41,096 nt of DNA, taken from Weissella muntiaci (GTDB lineage Bacteria; Bacillota; Bacilli; Lactobacillales; Lactobacillaceae). The notes under the pieces are model-generated. The model ran no database searches. It was not told the origin of the DNA and saw only the letters and a list, made by a program, of their open reading frames with translations. Within the stretch, counting starts at the first letter, position 1; the number at the start of each line of letters is the position of its first letter. Location of the stretch: NCBI RefSeq assembly GCF_008107635.1, contig NZ_SDGZ01000025.1:1-41096 (forward strand), written 5' to 3'. Of this stretch, positions 8,414 through 15,258 are shown in pieces. Position numbers and translations under genes: made by a program.

Positions 8414-9562
8414 ATGGACAAGCAATTATTATTTGGTCGTTTAGTAGCAATAGACTCATTATACCGAAAAGAATCTTTATCCCCAAATATTGAAATAATC
8501 CCGGCGCTTCAAAATGGTCAGTGTCAGAGATGTTTGATATCACTTGACCCGCTTTGGCAACAGGATAACGGAGTTGCATACTGTTGAAACTGTGCTATGT
8601 TCGGTCGATTGGATAGTACAATGTTTTTGATTCATTTAGCTGAAGAACGCGCATTTAACGTTGAACGACCAGTCTTATCATGGACTGGTGCGTTGACGTT
8701 ATTACAGCAAAAAGCCAGCCAACAGTTGCTGGTGGCAGTTCGTAAAAAACAGACGACTTTAGTTGAAGCAGTTACTGGCGCGGGAAAGACCGAGATTCTT
8801 TTCGGCACACTGGCAGATGCAATTGAACAAGGACAGCGTATTGCGGTTCTATCGCCACGGGTTGACGTATTGAATGAGTTGTTGCCACGGTTACAAGCGG
8901 CTTTTGCGCGAGTTAAAATCTGCTTGATGCATGGTCTTGTCGAGCAAAGCTACCATTACTCTCAATTTGTCCTAGCGACAACGCATCAAATTATCAAGTT
9001 TAAAGCCGCCTTCGATTTGATTGTGGTTGATGAAGCAGACGCTTTTCCTTTGAGTAATAATCGTGAATTATGGCAGGGAATTTTTAGAGCAAAACATCCC
9101 GAGGGTACTTGTGTTTTCTTGACCGCGACACCTAATCGTTATTTGCGAAAGATCACGGAAACCACCATTAGTTTATTAAGCCGTTACCATGGGTACCCGC
9201 TGGTAAACTTGGAATTTTATCAAACTGCAAACTGGCGGAAGCAGTTGCCAACTAAATTATTAAGGTATTTAGAAGATTTTCATCAGGTTACACAGAAGGT
9301 TTTAATATTTGTGCCAGAGATTGATGATATTTCCGATGTGGTTAGCAAGGTGCAAGCCATTTATTCGGGGATGGTTACTGGTGTGTTTGCTGCAGATCCA
9401 GAACGGTTGACGAAGATTGAGGATTTTCGAACGAATAAACTTAGAATATTAGTTACAACAATTATTCTTGAACGTGGAGTTAGTTTTTCAAATCTTGATG
9501 TAATGATTTTGGGTGCTGACGAGGCAGTTTTCACTCAAGCCAGCTTATTACAAACCTACTAA
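8414..9562 (+). pseudogene. comFA: comFA, disrupted DNA-uptake helicase
   Basis: ComFA is the DEAD-type ATPase that helps transport single-stranded DNA during competence. Translation from ATG 8414 gives a zinc-ribbon start with C37-x2-C40 and C57-x-N-C60, but codon 58 is TGA (8585-8587), exactly between the last two cysteines. The frame continues unbroken through Walker A TGAGKTE, DEAD (VVDEAD), LTATP and TTIILERGVSF. It then ends after GADEAVFTQASLLQ with the foreign residues TY and TAA, just where the QxxGRxGR motif VI should start. About 50-100 residues are missing, and no comFC follows. A shorter product could restart at ATG 8597 but would lack the zinc ribbon and motif VI. Confidence 0.88.
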
Positions 9563-9565
9563 GAT

Positions 9566-9630
9566 ATAGGAGTAGATGATTATGTTTGATTTAAGGATCA
9601 AACACAGTCACTTACTCCTATTTTTTTTTT
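9566..9630 (+). terminator. Long hairpin terminator at the comFA/element boundary
   Basis: Outer arms ATAGGAGTA (9566-9574) and TACTCCTAT (9613-9621) enclose inner arms GTTTGAT (9584-9590) and ATCAAAC (9597-9603). A run of about ten T follows. It starts only 4 bp after the truncated comFA frame, so it insulates the element's first genes from chromosomal transcription. Confidence 0.8.
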
Positions 9631-9631
9631 G

Positions 9632-9655
9632 CCAGGAAGATCCTGGATTTTTTTT
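9632..9655 (+). terminator. Second intrinsic terminator at the boundary
   Basis: CCAGGA-AGA-TCCTGG is followed by A and eight T. It lies 2 bp after the previous terminator, so two strong terminators stand in tandem before the XRE regulator gene. Confidence 0.85.
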
Positions 9656-9665
9656 GAAACAAATC

Positions 9666-9679
9666 GCTCATGCATGAGC
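9666..9679. promoter_or_regulatory. 14-bp perfect palindrome, likely operator of the XRE regulator
   Basis: GCTCATGCATGAGC is a perfect palindrome 16 bp before the start codon of the HTH gene and directly before its ribosome binding site. The position suggests autoregulation by the downstream XRE protein. No promoter boxes were convincing around it, so the role is inferred. Confidence 0.45.
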
Positions 9680-9695
9680 AGAAAGGAAGCACTGA

Positions 9696-9953
9696 ATGGT
9701 AAAAGACAAGTCATTAGCTAATGCGTTGAAGAGTTGGCGCATGGAGCGACAATTTAGTGTTCAAGCTGCTGCTGATTATGCACAAATGAAGCGACAAACC
9801 TTTGCAAGATTTGAGAATCGATCAGGAGGGGAGCCTAGTAGTGAAAATATGCTGCGAATGGCCAAGATCCTCGATGTTGATCCAGAAGAAATTCTTAGGT
9901 TAGCTAAGTTTGATAAACAATGCAGAGCAAAACAAAAAGACCAGCAGGCCTAG
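9696..9953 (+). CDS. XRE-family helix-turn-helix regulator
   Basis: An 85-aa protein with one HTH of the XRE/Cro type. The helices are recognisable in SVQAAADYAQMKRQTFARFEN and in NMLRMAKILDVDPEEILRLA. It has no other domain. GAAAGGAAG precedes the ATG. It is the first gene of the element, alone between a double terminator and the repA leader, and has a palindrome just upstream. It may control its own expression or replication/transfer genes; the target is unknown. Confidence 0.8.
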   Translation: MVKDKSLANALKSWRMERQFSVQAAADYAQMKRQTFARFENRSGGEPSSENMLRMAKILDVDPEEILRLAKFDKQCRAKQKDQQA

Positions 9954-10164
9954 TTGAGTAAATCTCGCCAAAGATTAAACATTACTCAACAAACTACTGA
10001 TCTTTTTCAAAAATCAATGACCAAAGGTCAAAAAATTTAAAATCGAACACCCTAACTTTTGTGTGCCATTAAGCCCACGCGTTAAAGTTTCTACAAATAA
10101 TAATATCGTGTTTTTGCTGATTTGGAAAGCGCAAACACTCAATAAAATATAAATTTTTGTAGGA
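9954..10164. other. Non-coding region upstream of repA with short inverted repeats
   Basis: No gene is visible. GTTGAGTAA and TTACTCAAC form a 9-bp inverted repeat (9953-9961 and 9982-9990). TGACC-AAA-GGTCA (10018-10030) is flanked by A runs and could end a transcript coming from the right on the minus strand. That is the expected form of a countertranscript end in RepA_N plasmids, but no promoter for such an RNA was identified. Confidence 0.4.
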
Positions 10165-10214
10165 TTCTGCTTATTTTTTGGTTAAGCAGCATTATCTGAA
10201 TTGAATAAGCAGAA
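10165..10214 (+). promoter_or_regulatory. Mutually exclusive hairpins in the repA leader
   Basis: TTCTGCTTATT (10165-10175) can pair perfectly with AATAAGCAGAA (10204-10214), which overlaps the start of the AGAAGAGGA ribosome binding site of repA. Alternatively CTGCTTA (10167-10173) pairs with TAAGCAG (10183-10189), leaving the binding site free. Only one structure can form at a time. This looks like translational control of the initiator. Confidence 0.55.
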
Positions 10215-10229
10215 GAGGAAACTGAAATT

Positions 10230-11039
10230 ATGGAACGAATTAATATAAATCAAGTTCTTACAAGTGAACGTTTTTACCAGGTGCCGAAAGCATTGTTTGA
10301 ATTATCGTACTACAAACCAATGTCATTAAGTTCAAAAATGGCGTATGGAATTTTGAAGGATCGCTTCCAGTTATCACTTTCTAATAAATGGATAGATGAA
10401 AATGGTCATGTATATTTTATTTTCACTATAAAAAATCTCCAAGACATATTGGATATGGGTAAAACAAAGGTAATTCAAGTTAAGAAAGAACTTGCTGAAT
10501 ACGGTTTGCTGGTAGAAGTAAGACAGGGCATGAATAAGCCTAACCGATTGTATATTGGATCCATTCAAGAAGTTATCCACAGGGACGAGCCCAGTGATAG
10601 CAAGGAGGTTCAGAATGTGAACCTCCGGAAGTTCAGAAAACGAACCTCCGGAAGTTCAGAAAACGGTCGTCCGGAAGTTCAGAATATGAACCCTAATGAT
10701 ACTGATGTTAATGAAACTGATTATAAAGATACTGAGATTATTTCTTTTTTAGATGATGATCAAATCAGTCAAACAACGCGTGTGCAAATGGCAAGTGAAG
10801 AGCAAGTGATTGCTGACGAATTACAAAAAGACATGGGCATTGATTATTCCAAGCTAAATACGGCTCAGAAGAAACAACTACTGGAGTGGGTTAGTAAGAC
10901 AGAACTTTCCACTGTATTAGCTGCAATCAATAAAAGTGGTTTAGCTGGCGGGAAGACTGTTGGTTACGTTGTTTCAACAGTGCAGACAATTGAGAATGAA
11001 AATCAGGAAAAAATGAGAGCTGCGGCTGAAAGGTATTAG
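10230..11039 (+). CDS. repA: RepA_N-family plasmid replication initiator
   Basis: Initiates theta replication at an origin lying within its own gene. The 269-aa protein starts with the RepA_N winged-helix domain (about residues 5-110; YQVPKALFELSYYKPMSLSSKMAYGILKDR). A variable linker follows (about 125-155), then a C-terminal domain (about 190-269), which in this family is host-specific. The linker DNA consists of 23-bp iterons. The ribosome binding site AGAAGAGGA is under hairpin control. It identifies the element as plasmid-derived, since integrative elements seldom carry this family. Confidence 0.9.
   Translation: MERININQVLTSERFYQVPKALFELSYYKPMSLSSKMAYGILKDRFQLSLSNKWIDENGHVYFIFTIKNLQDILDMGKTKVIQVKKELAEYGLLVEVRQGMNKPNRLYIGSIQEVIHRDEPSDSKEVQNVNLRKFRKRTSGSSENGRPEVQNMNPNDTDVNETDYKDTEIISFLDDDQISQTTRVQMASEEQVIADELQKDMGIDYSKLNTAQKKQLLEWVSKTELSTVLAAINKSGLAGGKTVGYVVSTVQTIENENQEKMRAAAERY
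10602..10690 (+). repeat. Four 23-bp iterons inside repA (probable oriV)
   Basis: The core CCGGAAGTTCAGA occurs at 10625, 10648 and 10671, and a degenerate copy (AAGGAGGTTCAGA) at 10602. Spacing is exactly 23 bp each time. Because 23 is not a multiple of three, the copies are read in different frames, giving KFRKR, SGSSEN and PEVQN. The conserved thing is therefore the DNA and not the peptide. RepA_N plasmids are known to have the origin within rep, so these are the likely RepA binding sites. Confidence 0.85.
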
Positions 11040-11052
11040 GAGGTACGGAACT

Positions 11053-11175
11053 ATGTTTGTTTTAAAGGGGGTAGGAATGATTATTAAGGTATTGTTCAAC
11101 TTACTCATGCTGATTGTTAGCTTGTCATTGAAGATATTTGAAGCAATATTTTGGATTGCTTTAGTTTTGATCTAG
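11053..11175 (+). CDS. Small hydrophobic peptide (40 aa)
   Basis: A short frame just after repA, with TAGGAGGTA overlapping the repA stop and well placed for ATG 11053; ATG 11077 with GGGGTAGGA is an alternative (32-33 aa). After MFVLKGVGMI the rest is one transmembrane helix (VLFNLLMLIVSLSLKIFEAI and on). No family is recognised. It is probably co-translated with repA. A small membrane-active peptide or toxin is conceivable, but nothing here proves it. Confidence 0.5.
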   Translation: MFVLKGVGMIIKVLFNLLMLIVSLSLKIFEAIFWIALVLI

Positions 11176-11190
11176 GCGGAGGACGAAATC

Positions 11191-11820
11191 ATGAACGAGA
11201 CAGAGCGTAAATTGAAGAATGACAGAGCAAAGTATAAATCCGAATTAATTCGGAAACGGGAACTTGAAGAAGATGAAACTCGTCGATCGAACCAGGAGTT
11301 TATGGAACGGTTGTCTATCAGAAAAAATGTAGTTGAAGATGATATCCTCAATCAGCTTGTTAAACATAAAGTTGTAAAGGTGTATGTAAATCAAATTCTT
11401 AATATTTCGAATGATGAGCGCATTGTTCATCGTCAGGAAGTCCATTTGTTTTTTAAGGAATTTGCCGAGCAGACAGGGTTAAAAATTATTAATTTAAATA
11501 AGCAAGAGGCTAGGTATTTTTTTGAATTAAATTGGCATGAAGAAGAGCAGTTTTTTGAAAATTGGAGACGTGATGAAATATACATATTTTCCACCGAAGG
11601 TGATAGGAATTTGCTGTTTGCAAAAAGGTATATTAATACCTGGTCTGTGCCATTAGGAATAATAATATCTATTGTGATGATCTTATTTGGAATTGGTCAA
11701 TTTACCGAATGGCTAAATCCTATACTTACTTTTGTGTGGACGCTTGGGCTCAGTCTAGGTTATCTACTAATTGTGGGGATTTATAGATTGGTCGTAGTTG
11801 ATATATTTGATTCAATTTGA
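11191..11820 (+). CDS. Membrane protein of unknown function, two C-terminal helices
   Basis: A 209-aa protein not assigned to any family. The first 30 residues are highly charged and probably helical (KLKNDRAKYKSELIRKRELE). A soluble region runs to about 145. Two hydrophobic segments follow near 150-170 (VPLGIIISIVMILFGIGQF) and 176-200. The likely topology puts a large N-terminal part in the cytoplasm. GGAGGA precedes the ATG. It follows the small hydrophobic peptide and precedes another small membrane protein, so the three probably form one transcript with repA. Confidence 0.65.
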   Translation: MNETERKLKNDRAKYKSELIRKRELEEDETRRSNQEFMERLSIRKNVVEDDILNQLVKHKVVKVYVNQILNISNDERIVHRQEVHLFFKEFAEQTGLKIINLNKQEARYFFELNWHEEEQFFENWRRDEIYIFSTEGDRNLLFAKRYINTWSVPLGIIISIVMILFGIGQFTEWLNPILTFVWTLGLSLGYLLIVGIYRLVVVDIFDSI

Positions 11821-11839
11821 GAAGTGAGAGAGTAGGAAA

Positions 11840-12097
11840 ATGATAGATATTTCCATGAATGCAATTACTATTTCTTCTTTGGTAATAGTAGGTATTGGTT
11901 TGATTTTGCTTTTTGGAATTATGGAAACTATTTCGCATTATGAAACCATAATCAACCTAAAAAAGTGGGACGAAAAAGGACATTACACTTTGGGAGAAAG
12001 AATTGAAATAGTAGACAAATGGATCCGTATTTCTATGTTACTGTCTGTACTAGCATTTATAATGTTCGCATTTCTAATGTTAATAAAATACAGTTAG
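11840..12097 (+). CDS. Small two-helix membrane protein, unknown function
   Basis: 85 aa with hydrophobic segments at about 10-30 (ITISSLVIVGIGLILLFGIM) and 65-83 (ISMLLSVLAFIMFAFLMLI), joined by a charged hydrophilic loop. It starts 19 bp after the previous gene, with GAGAGAGTAGG upstream. No family is recognised. Pairing with the preceding membrane protein suggests a common function, for example a surface or immunity role, which is not testable here. Confidence 0.6.
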   Translation: MIDISMNAITISSLVIVGIGLILLFGIMETISHYETIINLKKWDEKGHYTLGERIEIVDKWIRISMLLSVLAFIMFAFLMLIKYS

Positions 12098-12440
12098 CAA
12101 AGCTTTTCATAGTTTTTCAACTTAGCGAAAGCTAAGATACATATTCGACACAGCAAAGTCGTTAAAACACCAGCTTGTAATACTGAGGTTGGTAGTTCAT
12201 TGACAATTGAAAAACAAAACTACTTTCTGATTAGCGTCGCTATGGATAAACAAAGAATACAGAAAGTAGTGGAGTAAGCAATTACTCTAAAGACTGCGAA
12301 ACCAAGCAGCCCCAGCGAGAACGATAAAATCCCTGCGCGATCAGATCAAACAAATTTTATGGCGTTTGCGGTAAGCCAGACGACAAACCGTGCGAAAGAA
12401 TTATAGGAAACATTGAAATACAAATATAACCTAAGGAGGT
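12098..12440 (+). ncRNA. Candidate structured RNA or leader before the par genes
   Basis: About 340 bp without a coding frame but with several strong hairpins. CTTAGC-GAAA-GCTAAG (12121-12136) and GAGTAA-GCAA-TTACTC (12272-12287) both have GNRA tetraloops, a mark of folded RNA. ACTACTTTCTG (12219-12229) pairs with CAGAAAGTAGT (12260-12270) and encloses TAGCG-T-CGCTA. CTGC/GCAG and TGGC/GCCA pairings follow further on. TTGACA at 12200 may be a -35 box, but no good -10 was found. It could instead be a partition centromere or a long 5' leader. No known RNA family was recognised. Confidence 0.4.
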
Positions 12441-12448
12441 TGGTGCAA

Positions 12449-12733
12449 ATGTATGAGTTGGAATTGAACGAATTACGTCGAATTGGACGGAAACGAAACG
12501 CAACTGCCAAATTGACTACTGGAGAGGTCGGAGAATTAAGACATGACGGTTTGTACGTCATTCACGATCACGCCTATATCAGTGGAGAATTTGGTGAGGT
12601 GAAGCTACGTAAGAGTTATAAAGACGCTTACCCATTGATTAAGACAATTAAACAAGGCAGAGCATTGATAGCTGAACGTAGACACGGAAAGCTAATGACT
12701 ACTTACAAATATAACCAAAGCCAGTCGCGCTAG
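12449..12733 (+). CDS. Hypothetical basic protein (94 aa)
   Basis: The ATG at 12449 is chosen because AAGGAGGT (12433-12440) lies 8 bp ahead; the frame is open from 12413, but that start has no such site. The protein is rich in Lys, Arg and Tyr, with no membrane segment. It looks like a small nucleic-acid-associated or phage-type protein, but no family is recognised. It lies 25 bp before parA, probably in the same transcript. Confidence 0.6.
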   Translation: MYELELNELRRIGRKRNATAKLTTGEVGELRHDGLYVIHDHAYISGEFGEVKLRKSYKDAYPLIKTIKQGRALIAERRHGKLMTTYKYNQSQSR

Positions 12734-12758
12734 TATTACGCCTAAGGAGGCAATTAAG

Positions 12759-13505
12759 ATGAAGATCATAACAGTGAACGTAAACAAAGGTGGAGCAGGT
12801 AAAACAACTCTTTCATTCAATATGGCAGAGTATATGAGGAAAGAAAGTAGAGTTTTGCTACTGGACTTTGATGATTCAGCGAACTTAACCAACCGTTATG
12901 GATATTTTCAAAACATGGAGAACACTGTAATCGACTTGTTCGATAAGAAGCAGGTTACACCAATCCATGCAGCGGAGAACCTGGATTTAATTGCAGGACA
13001 CAGAGAAGTAGAGCTTTTGAAAGAACGCTTATCCTCACGTCGTCGTCGCGAATATATCTTTGGTAGTTGGTTGGCTGAAAATGAAGAATGGTTAGCTGAT
13101 AACTACGACTACATTATTATTGATACAGAAAATGACGAGGGTATCTTAACTTTGAATGCGATTGTTGTTTCTGATGTAGTAATAGGCGTCGCAGAAGCAA
13201 GCAAGGATTCATTTCTTGGTCTAGTCAGTTTACGCAAGTTCGTTACTGATCTGAATAAAGAGTTTGAGGGTAACACTCAGTTACTCTTTGTTGCCAATAA
13301 AATCAGCAATGATAATCCTAGTAAGGACTTAATTGAGGATTTGTCGGAGTATGAAGAGTACGCAGGGTATATGCCACAACGTACGATACTGAAAGATAAC
13401 AAATCGATCTTTAGCAGCAAGAATTACAGAGATAAGGCTGTTGCTAATCAAATGGCCGAGTTGTTTGCCGGATTGAAAGCAAAGTTTGACGAGGTATCGA
13501 TCTAA
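12759..13505 (+). CDS. parA: ParA-family partition ATPase
   Basis: A 248-aa Walker-type ATPase for plasmid segregation. The deviant Walker A motif KGGAGKTT (10-17) with its signature lysine is followed by LLLDFDDSANLT (Walker A') and YIIIDTEND (Walker B). It has no N-terminal HTH, so it belongs to the small ParA type (Soj/Ib-like). CTAAGGAGG precedes the ATG. Its stop overlaps the start of the next gene (TAATG), the usual arrangement for ParA and its DNA-binding partner. Confidence 0.9.
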   Translation: MKIITVNVNKGGAGKTTLSFNMAEYMRKESRVLLLDFDDSANLTNRYGYFQNMENTVIDLFDKKQVTPIHAAENLDLIAGHREVELLKERLSSRRRREYIFGSWLAENEEWLADNYDYIIIDTENDEGILTLNAIVVSDVVIGVAEASKDSFLGLVSLRKFVTDLNKEFEGNTQLLFVANKISNDNPSKDLIEDLSEYEEYAGYMPQRTILKDNKSIFSSKNYRDKAVANQMAELFAGLKAKFDEVSI

Positions 13506-13843
13506 TGGGACGTTTTGATAAGTTTGCTAAGGAAGCTGGAGACGACGTTACGCCGGTTCCATTGGAAAAGAAGCACATAGGACGTAAAAGCGTTAAGGCA
13601 CCTGTAAAAAAGCCTGAGGCAGTCCCAACAAGGTCAATTAAGATTAAAGAACTGAACTATGATCAACTAGGTTTGTTAAAGGCAGTTGGTCAAGGAAGTT
13701 ATGTTGAACTATTAGATAAAGCAGTCACACAGTACCTTGAAGAGTTTTTGAAAGACAATCCTCAGTATCAATCAATGTTTTCAGAGATTGATCAGCGAGC
13801 TGAGAATCCTGATCAGATGTCGATTGAAGATTTTTTAAAATAA
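13505..13843 (+). CDS. Probable ParA partner (small centromere-binding protein)
   Basis: 112 aa, overlapping parA by one base. The N-terminal 45 residues are basic and look disordered. The rest (RSIKIKELNYDQLGLLKAVG and on) resembles a strand followed by two helices, as in ribbon-helix-helix ParG/CopG-type partners. The tail is acidic. The identity is inferred from overlap and size; no ParB/Spo0J domain is present. A terminator follows at once, ending the par unit. Confidence 0.6.
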   Translation: MGRFDKFAKEAGDDVTPVPLEKKHIGRKSVKAPVKKPEAVPTRSIKIKELNYDQLGLLKAVGQGSYVELLDKAVTQYLEEFLKDNPQYQSMFSEIDQRAENPDQMSIEDFLK

Positions 13844-13852
13844 TGCAAACTA

Positions 13853-13888
13853 AGCAACCACTTAAAAACTAGTGGTTGCTTTTTTTTT
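13853..13888 (+). terminator. Terminator after the par genes
   Basis: AGCAACCACT and AGTGGTTGCT form a 10-bp stem around TAAAAACT, followed by eight T. It is the first of five hairpins in the element that share the stem AGCAAYC/GGTTGCT. Confidence 0.9.
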
Positions 13889-13982
13889 GCATTAAATCAG
13901 CATGGAGCGATTAGCTAATGCAAAAGATCAGGCCACCATAGCTAAACAAGCGTTTAGTTATCAGAAAGAGAAGGAATTAAGA

Positions 13983-14837
13983 ATGAATAATAGAGACGAT
14001 AAACCACAATTGAGTTTCTACCGTCCAGAGGAACACCGCTGGTGGAAAAGCCCCAAGAAAATTGGAATAGGGTTGGGGGTAGTTGCTGTATTAGGACTTA
14101 GCTATTACGGCTATGACAAGTTTAATCACTATCAGATTGAACAACGAGTGTCAGCAAATCAAAAAGCTGATTCAGGTAAAAAGCACAAGGTTGCTAGTCA
14201 TGCAGATAAGTTAGCTAACAAGGATATTTCTTTTGATCAGAATACTGATATACCTGACGCAGCAACATTGCAGAAGTATCGTTCGTCAAGCGAAAAATTG
14301 AGCTTTGACGGCTATATTAGCGTGCCTAAGCAAAATGGTGTCACTGTACCAATTACGCCTCTACAAATCAACGAGGGAGCCTCTAATAAGGTGTTAGCCT
14401 ATGGAGCCGGTACGGTAAAGCCAAATCAAGTTATGGGGCAGGGCCGCTACACAGTGGCAGCACATAACGTTGGTTATGGTGGCGGGAAATTGATGTTTTC
14501 ACCAATGCAAAAAGATTCATCGATTGACGTTGATAAACAACCAAAAGTTTATTTAACGGATATGAAGAAAATCTACGTGTATCAGTTAAACAAAAAATCT
14601 GACAATCCAACCGGAAAGCAATCGATTTCATTTAAAAACAATGGAAAGATTGCTGATGATTCGCAAGTTAAGGACGGCGTGCCGGAAATTGCAATGGTTA
14701 CCTGTGATGAGGACGGACTTGTGTTTAATTGGCACCCAGAAAAACGACTTATTATGATCGGAAAGCTGATTAAAACAGTTGATGTTCGATATGCTACGAG
14801 TTCCGAAAAGTCCCTTTTCCCAGCGTTAGCAGAGTAA
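13983..14837 (+). CDS. Sortase, element-encoded
   Basis: Membrane-anchored transpeptidase that joins LPxTG proteins to the cell wall. Starting at ATG 13983 (AGAGAAGGA upstream; the frame is open from 13902 without such a site) it has 284 aa. There is one N-terminal signal anchor (KIGIGLGVVAVLGLSYYGY), a linker, and a sortase core with His161 (TVAAHN), Cys241 (MVTCDED, the TLxTC-type motif) and Arg255 (KRLIMIG). No C-terminal helix is seen, so it is class A-like rather than class C. It precedes two LPxTG proteins, its likely substrates. Confidence 0.88.
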   Translation: MNNRDDKPQLSFYRPEEHRWWKSPKKIGIGLGVVAVLGLSYYGYDKFNHYQIEQRVSANQKADSGKKHKVASHADKLANKDISFDQNTDIPDAATLQKYRSSSEKLSFDGYISVPKQNGVTVPITPLQINEGASNKVLAYGAGTVKPNQVMGQGRYTVAAHNVGYGGGKLMFSPMQKDSSIDVDKQPKVYLTDMKKIYVYQLNKKSDNPTGKQSISFKNNGKIADDSQVKDGVPEIAMVTCDEDGLVFNWHPEKRLIMIGKLIKTVDVRYATSSEKSLFPALAE

Positions 14838-14850
14838 GGAGGAGATTGTA

Positions 14851-15237
14851 ATGATTCAATTCTACTTACGCTATAACGTGGCAAAACATGCCCCAGTTGG
14901 CGTATTTAATTCAAAAGGTAGTCAACAAGATTGCGTCGATATTCCTGTTGCTGTTGAAGAAATAGCAGAGGCAACTAAATTTATTTTTATTAATATTCAC
15001 TATTCTGATAATCAGATTGAAATTACTAGTTTGTTACCGGTTGATGATTTAAAGGATCGAGTATTCATGGTCAAAACCAATGCCATTAACTCACTAGAGA
15101 GTTATGCAGCGGTGGCCTTAGAAGAATTGATCGAACAATTGAATCACGGCACGGCAACGACACATGACGGGGTTCAGCCAACGACTGAATATATGTATAT
15201 AGGAGAGCACTACCAATGGTCTGTCATACCGTGGTAG
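14851..15237 (+). CDS. Hypothetical protein between sortase and adhesin
   Basis: 128 aa with no signal peptide and no membrane segment. GTAAGGAGGAG gives a strong start at 14851. The sequence is mixed alpha/beta (IQFYLRYNVAKHAPVGVF; ATKFIFINIHYSD; SLESYAAVALEELIEQL) and ends in MYIGEHYQWSVIPW. No family is recognised. By position it may control or assist the surface-protein module, as PrgU and similar small proteins do in pCF10, but no similarity to PrgU can be claimed. Confidence 0.6.
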   Translation: MIQFYLRYNVAKHAPVGVFNSKGSQQDCVDIPVAVEEIAEATKFIFINIHYSDNQIEITSLLPVDDLKDRVFMVKTNAINSLESYAAVALEELIEQLNHGTATTHDGVQPTTEYMYIGEHYQWSVIPW

Positions 15238-15258
15238 CGACAATAGGAGATATTGAGA

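Noticed and set aside
8585-8587. TGA in comFA as selenocysteine or tryptophan
   Set aside because: No SECIS-like reason or selenocysteine system is visible, and this bacterial group uses TGA as stop; the gene is also truncated at its 3' end.
13902-13982. Longer sortase start at 13902
   Set aside because: No ribosome binding site there, and it would put 27 hydrophilic residues ahead of an already normal signal anchor; ATG 13983 has AGAGAAGGA at proper distance.
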